From: Salipiger sp. H15
Lineage (GTDB): Bacteria; Pseudomonadota; Alphaproteobacteria; Rhodobacterales; Rhodobacteraceae
Length of the DNA stretch: 64,000 nucleotides
Direction of reading: 5' to 3'
Assembly (NCBI RefSeq): GCF_040409955.1
Contig: NZ_CP123385.1
Location: forward strand, 1,161,501-1,225,500
Shown here in pieces: positions 9,090 to 17,890 of the stretch (positions are counted from its first letter, which is position 1; each line of letters starts with the position of its first letter). The notes beneath the pieces are model-generated. The model saw only the letters and a list, made by a program, of their open reading frames with translations. It did no database searches and was not told the DNA's origin. The translations under genes and the position numbers were made by a program.

Positions 9090-9380
9090 ATGCTGATCCC
9101 GCACCCGCTCCTCGGCCTTCGCGACGCGCAGGAATTCACCTATCTCGGCGATGCCGCGCTTCTGGACCGGCCCTCGCCCGAGGGGGAGGGCGACGAGGCC
9201 GCCTTCTGCGACTACGTCTACCTGCGCTGCAACCCGGCGGGCGTGCACCGCGAGCTCTGGTTCCACGAGCAGGGCGACCGCTCGTGGCTGGTGGTGACCC
9301 GCAACACGCTCACCCATGAAATTCTCGGCGCCGAGCTCGCCTCGGACGTCGCGCTGGCCCGCAAGGGAGCCGCCGAATGA
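9090..9380 (+). CDS. soxD: Sarcosine oxidase subunit delta, zinc-site variant
   Basis: A 96-aa structural subunit. The family core is clear: CDYVYLRCNPAGVHRELWFH then SWLVVTRNTLTHEILG. Canonical delta subunits bind zinc through a CPxCG pair at the N-terminus plus His and Cys of an HxxGC motif. Here the N-terminus reads MLIPHPLLGLRDAQEF and the second motif reads HEQGDRSW, so three of the four ligands (all the cysteines) are missing and only the histidine remains. The stop overlaps the soxA ATG (ATGA). The gap of 86 bp after soxB has no strong ribosome site, making the start slightly uncertain. Confidence 0.87.
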   Translation: MLIPHPLLGLRDAQEFTYLGDAALLDRPSPEGEGDEAAFCDYVYLRCNPAGVHRELWFHEQGDRSWLVVTRNTLTHEILGAELASDVALARKGAAE

Positions 9381-12322
9381 CCCGCATCCCCGGCGGCCTG
9401 ATCGACCGCAACCGCAGCCTGAACTTCACCTTCAACGGCAGGTCCTACACCGGCCATCCCGGCGACACGCTGGCCTCGGCGCTGCTGGCCAGTGGCGTGC
9501 GCCTCATGGGCCGCAGCTTCAAGTATCACCGCCCGCGCGGGCCGATCTCGGCCGGCTCGGAGGAGCCCAACGCCCTCGTCACCCTGCGCGAAAGCGCCCG
9601 CGCCGAGCCCAACACCCGCGCCACCGTGGCCGAGCTCCACGACGGGCTCACCGCGCGCAGCCAGAACCATGTGGGCCCGCTCGGCTTCGACGCGATGGCG
9701 GTGAACGACCTGCTCTCGCCCTTCTTCGCGGCGGGCTTCTACTACAAGACCTTCATGTGGCCGCGCGCCTTCTGGGAAAAGCTCTACGAGCCGATGATCC
9801 GCCGCGCCGCGGGGCTCGGCGCGCTCTCGGGCCTGCCCGATCCCGACGCCTATGACCGCGCCTACCTGCATTGCGACCTGCTGGTCATCGGCGCGGGCGC
9901 GGCGGGGCTTGCCGCGGCGCTGACCGCCGCGCGCGCCGGGGCGCAGGTGGTGCTGGCGGACGAGGACTTCCGCCTCGGCGGCCGCCTGCTGGCCGAGAGC
10001 GACCCGCTGGGCGGCGCGCCCGCGACCGACTGGGTGGCGGAGGTCGAGGCCGAGCTGCGCGCCCTGCCGAACGTCCGCATCCTCAGCCGCACCACGGTCT
10101 TCGGCACCTATGACCACGGCATCTTCGGCGCGGTCGAGCGCGTCGCCGACCACCTGCCCGAGCCGGGCGCGCGGGTGCGCCAGACGCTCTGGCGGATCAC
10201 CGCGAAACGCGCCGTGCTGGCGGCGGGCGCGACCGAGCGGCACATCCCCTTCGCCAATAACGACCGCCCCGGCATCCTGCTCGCGGGGGCGCTGCGCGCC
10301 TATGCCAACCGCTGGGCGGCGCTGCCGGTGGCGAGGCCGCAGGACCGCATCGCCATCTTCACCAGCACCGACGACGGCCACCGCACCGCGCTCGATCTCC
10401 TCGGCAAGGGCGCGAACGTCCTCGGCGTGATCGACCCGCGCCCGGACGCGCCGCGCTTCGGCGACTACCAGCTCTTCGCCGGGGCGCAGGTGACCGGCGC
10501 GCGCGGGCGGCTTGGCCTCGGCTCGATCGAGATCAGCCGCGACGGGCGCGCCGACTGGCTCGAATGCCATGCGCTCGGCGTCTCGGGCGGCTGGAACCCC
10601 AACCTGCACCTCGCCTCGCACCACCGCGGCCGCCCGGTCTGGAACGAGGAGCTTCTGGCCTTCGTGCCGGGCGAGGGTGGCCCGCGGGGGCTCATCCCCG
10701 CCGGGGCCTGCGCCGGGCGCGGCTCGACCTCTGCCGCGCTTGGCGATGGCGCGCGGGCGGCGCAGGCGGCCCTGTCGGACCTCGGGATCAGCGCGGCGCT
10801 CCCCCGCCTGCCCGAGGGGGAAGACAGGCCCCTGCGCCAGTCCGCCCTCTGGCACGTGCCCGGCAAGGCCCGCGCCTGGGTGGATTTCCAGAACGACGTG
10901 ACGGTCAAGGACATCGCGCTGGCGCACAAGGAGAACATGCGCCCGGTCGAGCACCTCAAGCGCTGGACCACGCTCGGCATGGCCACCGATCAGGGCAAGA
11001 CCGCCAACGTCACCGCGCTCGCCGTCATGGCCGAGCTGACCGGCAAGAGCGTCGCCGAGACCGGCACGACGATCTTCCGCCCGCCCTACACCGGCGTCTC
11101 GCTCTCGGTGCTCGGCGGCGGCGACACCGGCAAGGACTTCCGCCCCACGCGCCTCACCCCGACCCACCACTGGGCCGAGGCGCAGGGCGCGCCCTTCGTC
11201 GAGGTCGGCCCCTGGCTGCGCGCGCAGTATTTCCCGCGCCCCGGCGAGACCCACTGGCGCGAGAGCGTTGACCGCGAAGCGAAGGCCGTGCGCAGCGCCG
11301 TCGGCCTCTGCGACGTGACCACGCTCGGCAAGATCGACGTGCAGGGCGCGGACGCCGCCACCTTCCTCGACCGCATCTACGCCAACACCATGGCGACCCT
11401 GCCGGTCGGACGGGTGCGCTACGGGCTGATGCTGCGCGAGGACGGGCATCTCTACGACGACGGCACCTGCGCGCGGCTCGCCGAGACCGACTTCGTGGTG
11501 ACCACCACCACCGGCAACGCCGGGCTGGTCTTCCGCAACATGGAATTTGCCCGCCAATGCCTCTGGCCCGAGCTCGACGTGCAGCTCGTCTCGACCACCG
11601 ACGCCTGGGCGCAGATCGCCGTGGCCGGGCCGAAGTCGCGCGCGCTGCTGGCCCGCGTCGTGGACGGGTTCGACCTCTCGAACGAGGCCTTCCCCTTCAT
11701 GGCCTGCGCCGCGCTCACCGTCTGCGGCGGCCTGCGCGCGCGGCTCTTCCGCATCTCCTTCTCGGGCGAGTTGGCCTACGAGATCGCGGTGCCCGCCCGC
11801 TACGGCCACGCGCTGATGCAGCGCCTGATGGAGCAGGGGGCCGACCTCGGCGTCACCCCCTACGGCACGGAAACGCTCGGCGTGCTGCGCATCGAGAAGG
11901 GTCACGCCGCCGGGGCCGAGCTCAACGGGCAGACCACCGCCGCGATGATCGGCCTTGGCCGCATGGTCTCGGCCAAGAAGGACTCGCTCGGCGCGGTGAT
12001 GTCGCGGCGCGAAGGGCTGGCGGGCGAGCGGCGCCGCCTCGTCGGGCTGCTGCCGGTGGACCCGGAGGCCCGCGTCGTTCCGGGCGCGCATCTCTTCACC
12101 GCCGGCGCGGCGCAGGACACCGAACGCGATCAGGGCTGGATCACCTCGGCCTGCTTCTCGCCGCATGTCGGCAGCTCTATCGGCCTCGGCTTCCTTGAGA
12201 ACGGTGCCGAGCGCCTCGGCGAGGTGATCACCGCCGCCAACCCGCTCGAGGGCACCAGCGCCGAGCTGCGCGTCGTGTCCCCGCATTTCGTCGACCCCGA
12301 AGGAGCGCGCCTGCGTGACTGA
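9377..12322 (+). CDS. soxA: Sarcosine oxidase subunit alpha family protein
   Basis: A 981-aa subunit of the heterotetrameric enzyme. Residues about 1-100 are the ferredoxin-like N-terminal fold (FNGRSYTGHPGDTLASALLA). A Rossmann domain with VIGAGAAGLAAALTAARAG at 170-188 binds NAD. From about residue 600 on, the protein is a GcvT-like aminomethyltransferase domain (LCDVTTLGKIDVQGADAATF and ELNGQTTAAMIGLGRMVS) that binds tetrahydrofolate and receives the methyl group. Length is normal for the family. Coupled to soxD by a 4-bp overlap and to soxG by an 8-bp overlap. Confidence 0.94.
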   Translation: MTRIPGGLIDRNRSLNFTFNGRSYTGHPGDTLASALLASGVRLMGRSFKYHRPRGPISAGSEEPNALVTLRESARAEPNTRATVAELHDGLTARSQNHVGPLGFDAMAVNDLLSPFFAAGFYYKTFMWPRAFWEKLYEPMIRRAAGLGALSGLPDPDAYDRAYLHCDLLVIGAGAAGLAAALTAARAGAQVVLADEDFRLGGRLLAESDPLGGAPATDWVAEVEAELRALPNVRILSRTTVFGTYDHGIFGAVERVADHLPEPGARVRQTLWRITAKRAVLAAGATERHIPFANNDRPGILLAGALRAYANRWAALPVARPQDRIAIFTSTDDGHRTALDLLGKGANVLGVIDPRPDAPRFGDYQLFAGAQVTGARGRLGLGSIEISRDGRADWLECHALGVSGGWNPNLHLASHHRGRPVWNEELLAFVPGEGGPRGLIPAGACAGRGSTSAALGDGARAAQAALSDLGISAALPRLPEGEDRPLRQSALWHVPGKARAWVDFQNDVTVKDIALAHKENMRPVEHLKRWTTLGMATDQGKTANVTALAVMAELTGKSVAETGTTIFRPPYTGVSLSVLGGGDTGKDFRPTRLTPTHHWAEAQGAPFVEVGPWLRAQYFPRPGETHWRESVDREAKAVRSAVGLCDVTTLGKIDVQGADAATFLDRIYANTMATLPVGRVRYGLMLREDGHLYDDGTCARLAETDFVVTTTTGNAGLVFRNMEFARQCLWPELDVQLVSTTDAWAQIAVAGPKSRALLARVVDGFDLSNEAFPFMACAALTVCGGLRARLFRISFSGELAYEIAVPARYGHALMQRLMEQGADLGVTPYGTETLGVLRIEKGHAAGAELNGQTTAAMIGLGRMVSAKKDSLGAVMSRREGLAGERRRLVGLLPVDPEARVVPGAHLFTAGAAQDTERDQGWITSACFSPHVGSSIGLGFLENGAERLGEVITAANPLEGTSAELRVVSPHFVDPEGARLRD

Positions 12323-12872
12323 CCTCGTTCCCCTCACCGCCCTCGGTGCCGAAACCCCGCGCCGCGCCGCGTTCGGCGCGCTGACCCTGACCGAACGTCC
12401 GGACATCGCCCTCGCCTCGCTGGCCCTGCGCCGCGGCGGCGCCGCGCCCGCACCCTTCGGCCTTGCTCTGCCGGGGCCGGGCGGGCTGGTGCAGGCGGAT
12501 GATCACGCCGCGTTCTGGACCGGGCCGCAGCAGTGGATGCTGATGGCCGGGGGCGGGGCCGGTGCGGATTTCGCCGCCGCCCTCCTCGCCGCCGTGCCGG
12601 GCGCCTCGGTGACCGAACAGACCGACGGCTGGGCGATCTTCGACATCTCGGCCCCCGCGGCGGAGCCGCTGGAGCGCCTGCTCGAGCGGCTGGTCAACCT
12701 GCCGCCCGAGGCCACCGCCCCGGGCCGCGCCACCCGCACCATGCTGCACCACATGCCGGTCTTCGTCCTGCGCCGCGGCGCCACGGAGATCACGCTCCTC
12801 GGCATGCGCTCTGCGGCGCAGGGCCTCTGGCACGCGCTCGAGACGGCCGCCCGGCGGCAGGCGGCGGGCTGA
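12315..12872 (+). CDS. soxG: Sarcosine oxidase subunit gamma
   Basis: A 185-aa subunit that in known complexes stabilises the alpha chain and resembles a GcvT fragment. The C-terminal part LHHMPVFVLRRGATEITLLG followed by MRSAAQGLWHALETAA is the usual family signature. Translation starts at a GTG at 12315 inside the end of soxA (8-bp overlap), giving MTDLVPLTALG. It ends the sox operon. Confidence 0.88.
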   Translation: MTDLVPLTALGAETPRRAAFGALTLTERPDIALASLALRRGGAAPAPFGLALPGPGGLVQADDHAAFWTGPQQWMLMAGGGAGADFAAALLAAVPGASVTEQTDGWAIFDISAPAAEPLERLLERLVNLPPEATAPGRATRTMLHHMPVFVLRRGATEITLLGMRSAAQGLWHALETAARRQAAG

Positions 12873-12962
12873 GCGCCCGCAGCTGCCATGGACAAGCCGG
12901 GCCGCGCCGCCTATCTGCAGGGCACACCCCCAAGGCCGCCGGCCAGAGGCAAGGAGCCCCGC

Positions 12963-13169
12963 ATGCCGCATCAGATGGAAGACCTGCAGGAACGCATCGC
13001 GCATCTGCAGCGCGCGGTGGACGACCTGTCCGAGACCGTCGCCCGGCAGGACCGCGACATCGCCCTGCTGCAGCACCGCGTGCAGATGCTGATGGAGCGC
13101 GAGGCCGCGCGCGAGAGCGACGGCGGCGGCGGGGTGATCCTCGGCGACGAGCGCCCGCCGCACTACTGA
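12963..13169 (+). CDS. slyX: SlyX family protein
   Basis: A 68-aa protein consisting of one coiled coil (MEDLQERIAHLQRAVDDLSE, LLQHRVQMLMER) and a short tail ending DERPPHY, the conserved SlyX C-terminus. Function is unknown in bacteria. I start at 12963 because AAGGAG lies 6 bp before it; a longer frame from 12888 has no heptad support. It lies 90 bp after soxG on the same strand and may have its own promoter. Confidence 0.85.
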   Translation: MPHQMEDLQERIAHLQRAVDDLSETVARQDRDIALLQHRVQMLMEREAARESDGGGGVILGDERPPHY

Positions 13170-13182
13170 GCCGCCCGCGGCC

Positions 13183-13959
13183 TCAGTGCTGCTCGAGGGC
13201 GACGACCCGTCCGTCGTGCAGCAGCAGGTTCACGTAGCTCGAACTGCCGAAGGCCGGGTAGACGCTGACGAAGGCCGTGTCCCGCGCCAGCCGCGTCATG
13301 GCCCGGCCGCAGGGGCGCCCGGCGGGCACGCCGCAGACCTCGGCCTTCACCACCTCGTAGGCGCCGTCCACCGGCCCGGTCGGCAGCGTCCGTCCCGCCA
13401 GCCCGTAGCGCAGCTGCTCGTGCAGCGCCGGCTCGCCGAAGAGCGCCAGCGCGCCGGTCACCTGCCGGGCGCAGCCATCGCCGAAGCCGGTGATGTAGAG
13501 CGCGCGCGGCGCCATGGTGCCGGGCTGGCTGTCGTAGAGCACGTAGCCGCGGCGGGTCTCGGGATATTGCGCCACCGGCACGCCGAGCCGTCTTTCGCTT
13601 ACGCCGCAGACCCGGGCGATCTCGCCGAAGGGCAGGGCGGTGCCGAAGGGCACCTGCCGCGCGTCGGGCCCCGTGCCCTTGGCCGCTGCGGCCTGCCCGC
13701 CGAGCCAGCCCAGAAGCCCGCCCTGCGGCGCGGCCTGCGCGCGCGGGGCCGGGGTCTCGCGGCTTTGGAGGAAGCCGCCCTCCTCGGACAGCTCGGCCCC
13801 GGAGGGCAGGGCGGCGCTCTGCCCGGCGCTTTCGTCGAGCTCGACGTCCGAGAGGCGCGGCACCTCGTCCGGGGTCTCGCAGGCGGCGAGCGCAAGGGCG
13901 GCAAGGCAGCCGAGGATGGGCAGCGCCCGCGGGGGGCGGCTCGGGGCGGGGCGTGACAC
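13183..13959 (-). CDS. Predicted lipoprotein of unknown function
   Basis: A 258-aa protein with a hydrophobic signal (LPILGCLAALALAAC) ending in a lipobox, so Cys27 should be lipidated. The first 100 residues after it are low-complexity and acidic, then a folded part begins near FGTALPFGEIARVCGV and includes PETRRGYVLYDSQPGTMAPR. Four to five cysteines in the C-terminal half could form disulfides in the periplasm. The architecture resembles conserved Rhodobacterales hypotheticals; I do not recognise a named family. It converges with slyX, with 13 bp between the stops. Confidence 0.8.
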   Translation of the reverse strand: MSRPAPSRPPRALPILGCLAALALAACETPDEVPRLSDVELDESAGQSAALPSGAELSEEGGFLQSRETPAPRAQAAPQGGLLGWLGGQAAAAKGTGPDARQVPFGTALPFGEIARVCGVSERRLGVPVAQYPETRRGYVLYDSQPGTMAPRALYITGFGDGCARQVTGALALFGEPALHEQLRYGLAGRTLPTGPVDGAYEVVKAEVCGVPAGRPCGRAMTRLARDTAFVSVYPAFGSSSYVNLLLHDGRVVALEQH

Positions 13960-14104
13960 GAAGGGCCTCCACGCAAGGGACCGTCGAACGCCTCCGGCCG
14001 CGCGAAGCCGCGCGCGGGCCGAAAACGTTAATCTTCGTGTAACCTTTCCCTTGCGGCAGGTCTACAAGCCCTTGGCGAGGCGCGGAAAACCGGCGGCGGA
14101 CCGC

Positions 14105-17100
14105 TCAGAAATCCTCGACCGCCAGCACCCCGCCCAGCGATTTCACCGCGCCCTTGATCTCGGGGGTCACCGGGAAATCCTGCTGCAGGTCCATCTCGAC
14201 CTCGCCCGGCAGCCCGTGGTCCGCAAGGCAGAGCCGCACCGGGCCGCGCCCGGCCTTCGGCATCTGCTCGGCCGCGCGGCTCAGCACCGAGGCGATCTGG
14301 CTGATCGCCCCTGCGCCCTCGATCCAGATCTTCAGCCCTGTCGCGCCAGCGCCCGCGACCACCTGCTCGACCGGACCCACCGAGCGCGCCAGCAGCTTGA
14401 GCTGGTCCGCCTCCATCGTGGCCTCGACGGTGATCACCACCTTCGAGCCGGTCTCGAGGAACTCGCGGCTCTTCTCCAGCGTCTCGGAGAAGAGCGTCAC
14501 CTCGTAGGCCCCCGTGGGATCGGAAAGCTGCGCAAAGGCAAAGCGGTTGCCCTTGGCGGACTTGCGTTCCTGCCGCCCGGCGACGACACCCGCCAGCTTG
14601 GCGATGCAGGGCCCGCCGCGCGCCTTGTTGGTCGCCTCTTCCAGAGTCATCACGTCGCGCCGCTTCAGCGCCGGCATGTAATCGTCGAGCGGGTGGCCCG
14701 AGAGGTAGAAGCCGATCGCCTTGAACTCTTCCGAGAGCCGCTCGGCGGGCAGCCAGTCGGGCACCGGCGAAAGCCGCGGCTCGGGCAGGTCGTCCCCGGC
14801 CTCGCCGAAGAGCGAGACCTGAGCCGAGGCCTTCTGCTCGTGGATCGCGGCGGAATAGGCGACCAGCGCATCGAGGCTGTCGAACACCCGGCGGCGGTTC
14901 TTGTCGAGAATGTCGAAGACACCCGCGCGGGCCATCATCTCCATCGGGCGCTTGCCGACACGCTTCAGATCCACGCGCCGCGCCACGTCGAAGAGCGTGG
15001 TGAAGGGCGTGCTGCCGCGCCCCTCGACCACCAGCCGCATCGCCTCGACGCCGACGTTCTTCAGCGCGCCGAGCGCGTAGACCAGCTCGCCGTCCACCAC
15101 GTCGAAGGTCGCCTGCGAGCGGTTGATGCAGGGCGGCACGAAGGGCAGCTTGAGCCCGTTCTTCATCTCGTCGAAATAGACGGCGAGCTTGTCGGTGAGG
15201 TGGATATCGCAGTTCATCACCCCGGCCATGAACTCGACCGGGTGGTTCGCCTTCAGCCAGGCGGTCTGGTAGGACACCACCGCGTAGGCCGCCGCGTGCG
15301 ACTTGTTGAAGCCGTAGTTGGCGAATTTCTCGAGAAGGTCGAAGACCTCGGAGGCCTTCTTCTTGTCGACGCCGTTCTCGGCCGCGCCCTTCTCGAACTT
15401 CGGGCGCTCGGCGTCCATCGCCTCCTTGATCTTCTTGCCCATGGCGCGGCGCAGAAGGTCGGCGCCGCCCAGCGAGTAGCCCGCCATGACCTGCGCGATC
15501 TGCATCACCTGTTCCTGGTAGACGATGATGCCCTGCGTTTCGGCCAGGATGTGGTCGATCGAGGGGTGCACCGAGGTAATCTCGCGCAGGCCGTTCTTGA
15601 CCTCGCAATAGACCGGGATGTTCTCCATCGGGCCGGGACGGTAGAGCGCCACGAGCGCCACGATGTCCTCGATGCAGGTGGGCTTCATGCGCTTGAGCGC
15701 ATCCATCATGCCCGAGCTTTCCACCTGGAACACCGCAACCGTCCTGGCCGCGGAATAGAGCTCGTAGGTCGCCGCGTCGTCGAGCGGGATGAGGTTCATC
15801 TCGTTCTCGGCGCCCTCGGGCGGATCGTAGAGCTGCGTGCCGTCGGCGGCGACATGGATCGGCCGGCCCGACTTCAGGATCAGGTTCACCGCGTTCTGGA
15901 TCACCGTCAGCGTCTTCAGGCCGAGGAAGTCGAACTTCACGAGGCCCGCCTGTTCCACCCATTTCATGTTGAACTGGGTGGCCGGCATGTCCGAGCGCGG
16001 ATCCTGATAGAGCGGCACCAGCTGGTCCAGGGGCCGGTCACCGATCACCACGCCCGCGGCGTGGGTCGAGGCGTTCCTGAGCAGCCCCTCGACCTGCTGG
16101 CCGTAGGTCAGCAGCCGGTCCACGACCTCCTCGTTGCGCGCCTCCTCGCGCAGGCGCGGCTCGTCCTGCAGCGCCTTCTCGATCGAGACGGGCTTCACCC
16201 CCTCGACCGGGATCATCTTCGACAGCCGGTCGACCTGGCCGTAGGGCATCTGCAGCACCCGCCCGACGTCGCGCACCGCGGCCTTGGACAGCAGCGCGCC
16301 GAAGGTGATGATCTGCCCGACCCGGTCGCGGCCGTATTTCTCCTGCACGTAGCGGATCGTCTCCTCGCGCCGGTCCATGCAGAAGTCGATGTCGAAGTCG
16401 GGCATCGAGACCCGCTCGGGGTTGAGGAAGCGCTCGAAGAGCAGCGAGTAGCGCAGCGGGTCGAGGTCGGTGATGGTCAGCGCGTAGGCCACCAGCGAGC
16501 CCGCGCCCGAACCCCGGCCCGGGCCGATGGGAATGCCGTTGTCCTTCGACCACTTGATGAAGTCGGCCACGATCAGGAAGTAGCCGGGGAAACCCATGCC
16601 CTCGATGATGCCGAGCTCGAAGTCGAGCCGCTGCTGGTACTCCTCGACGCTCACCGCGTGCGGGATCACCGCGAGCCGCGCCTGCAGCCCCTCGTTGGCC
16701 TGCCGCCGCAGTTCCTCGACCTCGTCGTCGGCGAATTTCGGCAGGATCGGATCGCGGCGGTAGGCCATGAAGGCGCAGCGCTTCGCGATCTCGACGGTGT
16801 TGTCGATGGCTTCCGGCAGGTCGGCAAACAGCGTCGCCATCTCCTGCGGGGTCTTGAGGTAATGCTGCGGCGTCAGCCTGCGGCGCGGCTCCTGCTGGTC
16901 GACATAGGCGCCCTCGGAGATGCAGATGAGCGCGTCATGCGCCTCGTACATGTCGGCCTTGGGGAAGTAGACGTCATTGGTGGCCACGAGCGGCAGGCCC
17001 ATCTCGTAGGCCATCTCGACATGGCCGCGCTCGGCAAGCCGCTCCTCGGGCGGCAGGCCGGTCTCGCCCGGATGGCGCTGCAGCTCGACGTAGAGCCGGT

Positions 17101-17602
17101 CGGCGTAGATCTGGTGCAGCCGCGTCAGCAGCGTCTGCGCTGCGGCGCGGTGGTTGTCGCGCAGGTGGCGGCCGATGGGGCCGTCGGGGCCGCCGGTGAG
17201 GCAGATCAGCCCCGCGCCATGGGTCTCGAGATCGTGGAGCGTCACGTGCGGCTCCTGCCCGTCACCGCGCAGGTAGAGGCAGGAGTTCAGCTTCATCAGG
17301 TTCTCGTAGCCGAGCTCGGACTGCGCCAGCAGCACGATCGGGGCGGGGGGCTTCGGCTTCTCGCCCGGCACCGGCGTCACGTAGAGCAGATCAAGCTGGC
17401 AGCCGATGATCGGCTGGATCCCCGCGCCGCTGGCCCCGACCGAAAACTCCAGCGCGGCAAAGAGGTTGTTGGTGTCCGTCACCGCCACGGCGGGCATGTC
17501 CATGGCCTCGCAGAGCCCGGGCAGCTTCTTCAGCCGCACGGCGCCCTCGAGCAGGGAATATTCGGTATGGACGCGGAGGTGGATGAATCGTGGATCGCTC
17601 AT
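14105..17602 (-). CDS. dnaE: DNA polymerase III subunit alpha
   Basis: Replicative polymerase catalytic subunit, 1165 aa, the normal DnaE1 length. The PHP domain opens with FIHLRVHTEYSLLEGAVRLK. The catalytic palm carries PDFDIDF with two metal-binding aspartates. A helix-hairpin-helix and OB-fold region follow, ending in a short C-terminus (GAVKSLGGVLAVEDF). I start at the ATG at 17602 (MSDPRFIHLRVH); the frame extends upstream but that part is arginine/proline-rich and not conserved. It is monocistronic and divergent from xdhA. It marks this as main-chromosome DNA. Confidence 0.97.
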   Translation of the reverse strand: MSDPRFIHLRVHTEYSLLEGAVRLKKLPGLCEAMDMPAVAVTDTNNLFAALEFSVGASGAGIQPIIGCQLDLLYVTPVPGEKPKPPAPIVLLAQSELGYENLMKLNSCLYLRGDGQEPHVTLHDLETHGAGLICLTGGPDGPIGRHLRDNHRAAAQTLLTRLHQIYADRLYVELQRHPGETGLPPEERLAERGHVEMAYEMGLPLVATNDVYFPKADMYEAHDALICISEGAYVDQQEPRRRLTPQHYLKTPQEMATLFADLPEAIDNTVEIAKRCAFMAYRRDPILPKFADDEVEELRRQANEGLQARLAVIPHAVSVEEYQQRLDFELGIIEGMGFPGYFLIVADFIKWSKDNGIPIGPGRGSGAGSLVAYALTITDLDPLRYSLLFERFLNPERVSMPDFDIDFCMDRREETIRYVQEKYGRDRVGQIITFGALLSKAAVRDVGRVLQMPYGQVDRLSKMIPVEGVKPVSIEKALQDEPRLREEARNEEVVDRLLTYGQQVEGLLRNASTHAAGVVIGDRPLDQLVPLYQDPRSDMPATQFNMKWVEQAGLVKFDFLGLKTLTVIQNAVNLILKSGRPIHVAADGTQLYDPPEGAENEMNLIPLDDAATYELYSAARTVAVFQVESSGMMDALKRMKPTCIEDIVALVALYRPGPMENIPVYCEVKNGLREITSVHPSIDHILAETQGIIVYQEQVMQIAQVMAGYSLGGADLLRRAMGKKIKEAMDAERPKFEKGAAENGVDKKKASEVFDLLEKFANYGFNKSHAAAYAVVSYQTAWLKANHPVEFMAGVMNCDIHLTDKLAVYFDEMKNGLKLPFVPPCINRSQATFDVVDGELVYALGALKNVGVEAMRLVVEGRGSTPFTTLFDVARRVDLKRVGKRPMEMMARAGVFDILDKNRRRVFDSLDALVAYSAAIHEQKASAQVSLFGEAGDDLPEPRLSPVPDWLPAERLSEEFKAIGFYLSGHPLDDYMPALKRRDVMTLEEATNKARGGPCIAKLAGVVAGRQERKSAKGNRFAFAQLSDPTGAYEVTLFSETLEKSREFLETGSKVVITVEATMEADQLKLLARSVGPVEQVVAGAGATGLKIWIEGAGAISQIASVLSRAAEQMPKAGRGPVRLCLADHGLPGEVEMDLQQDFPVTPEIKGAVKSLGGVLAVEDF

Positions 17603-17890
17603 GGCGCCAGAGTAGGGCGGCGCGCGGGGGGGCGAAAGCCCTCGCGTGCGCCGCGACCGGAACGAGCGGGGCGCCGGGCGCGGGACTCCCCGCCCGCGCG
17701 GCGGCCCGCGCCATGCGCAAATCCGCGCCAGCCCCGCGCACTCTGCCTGCCAAACGGGCAAATTCTTCTTGCCAACCCCGAAATCCCCCGCCTAGCCTTG
17801 GGGAAAGAGACAAGAATCCGCGCGCCTTCTACGCCGCATCGAGGGCGCGCACCGGGGAAACAACCAATGGTAAGGCGGCGGGTCATCGAA

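Noticed and set aside
9218..12406. A 1062-codon open frame on the minus strand opposite soxA
   Set aside because: It is the mirror of soxDA in very GC-rich DNA, has repetitive Arg/Gly/Ala composition and no domain or ribosome site.
13640..17890. Plus-strand open frame continuing through the dnaE locus into xdhA
   Set aside because: The part before 17867 is antisense to dnaE and has no homology; xdhA starts at 17891 or 17867.
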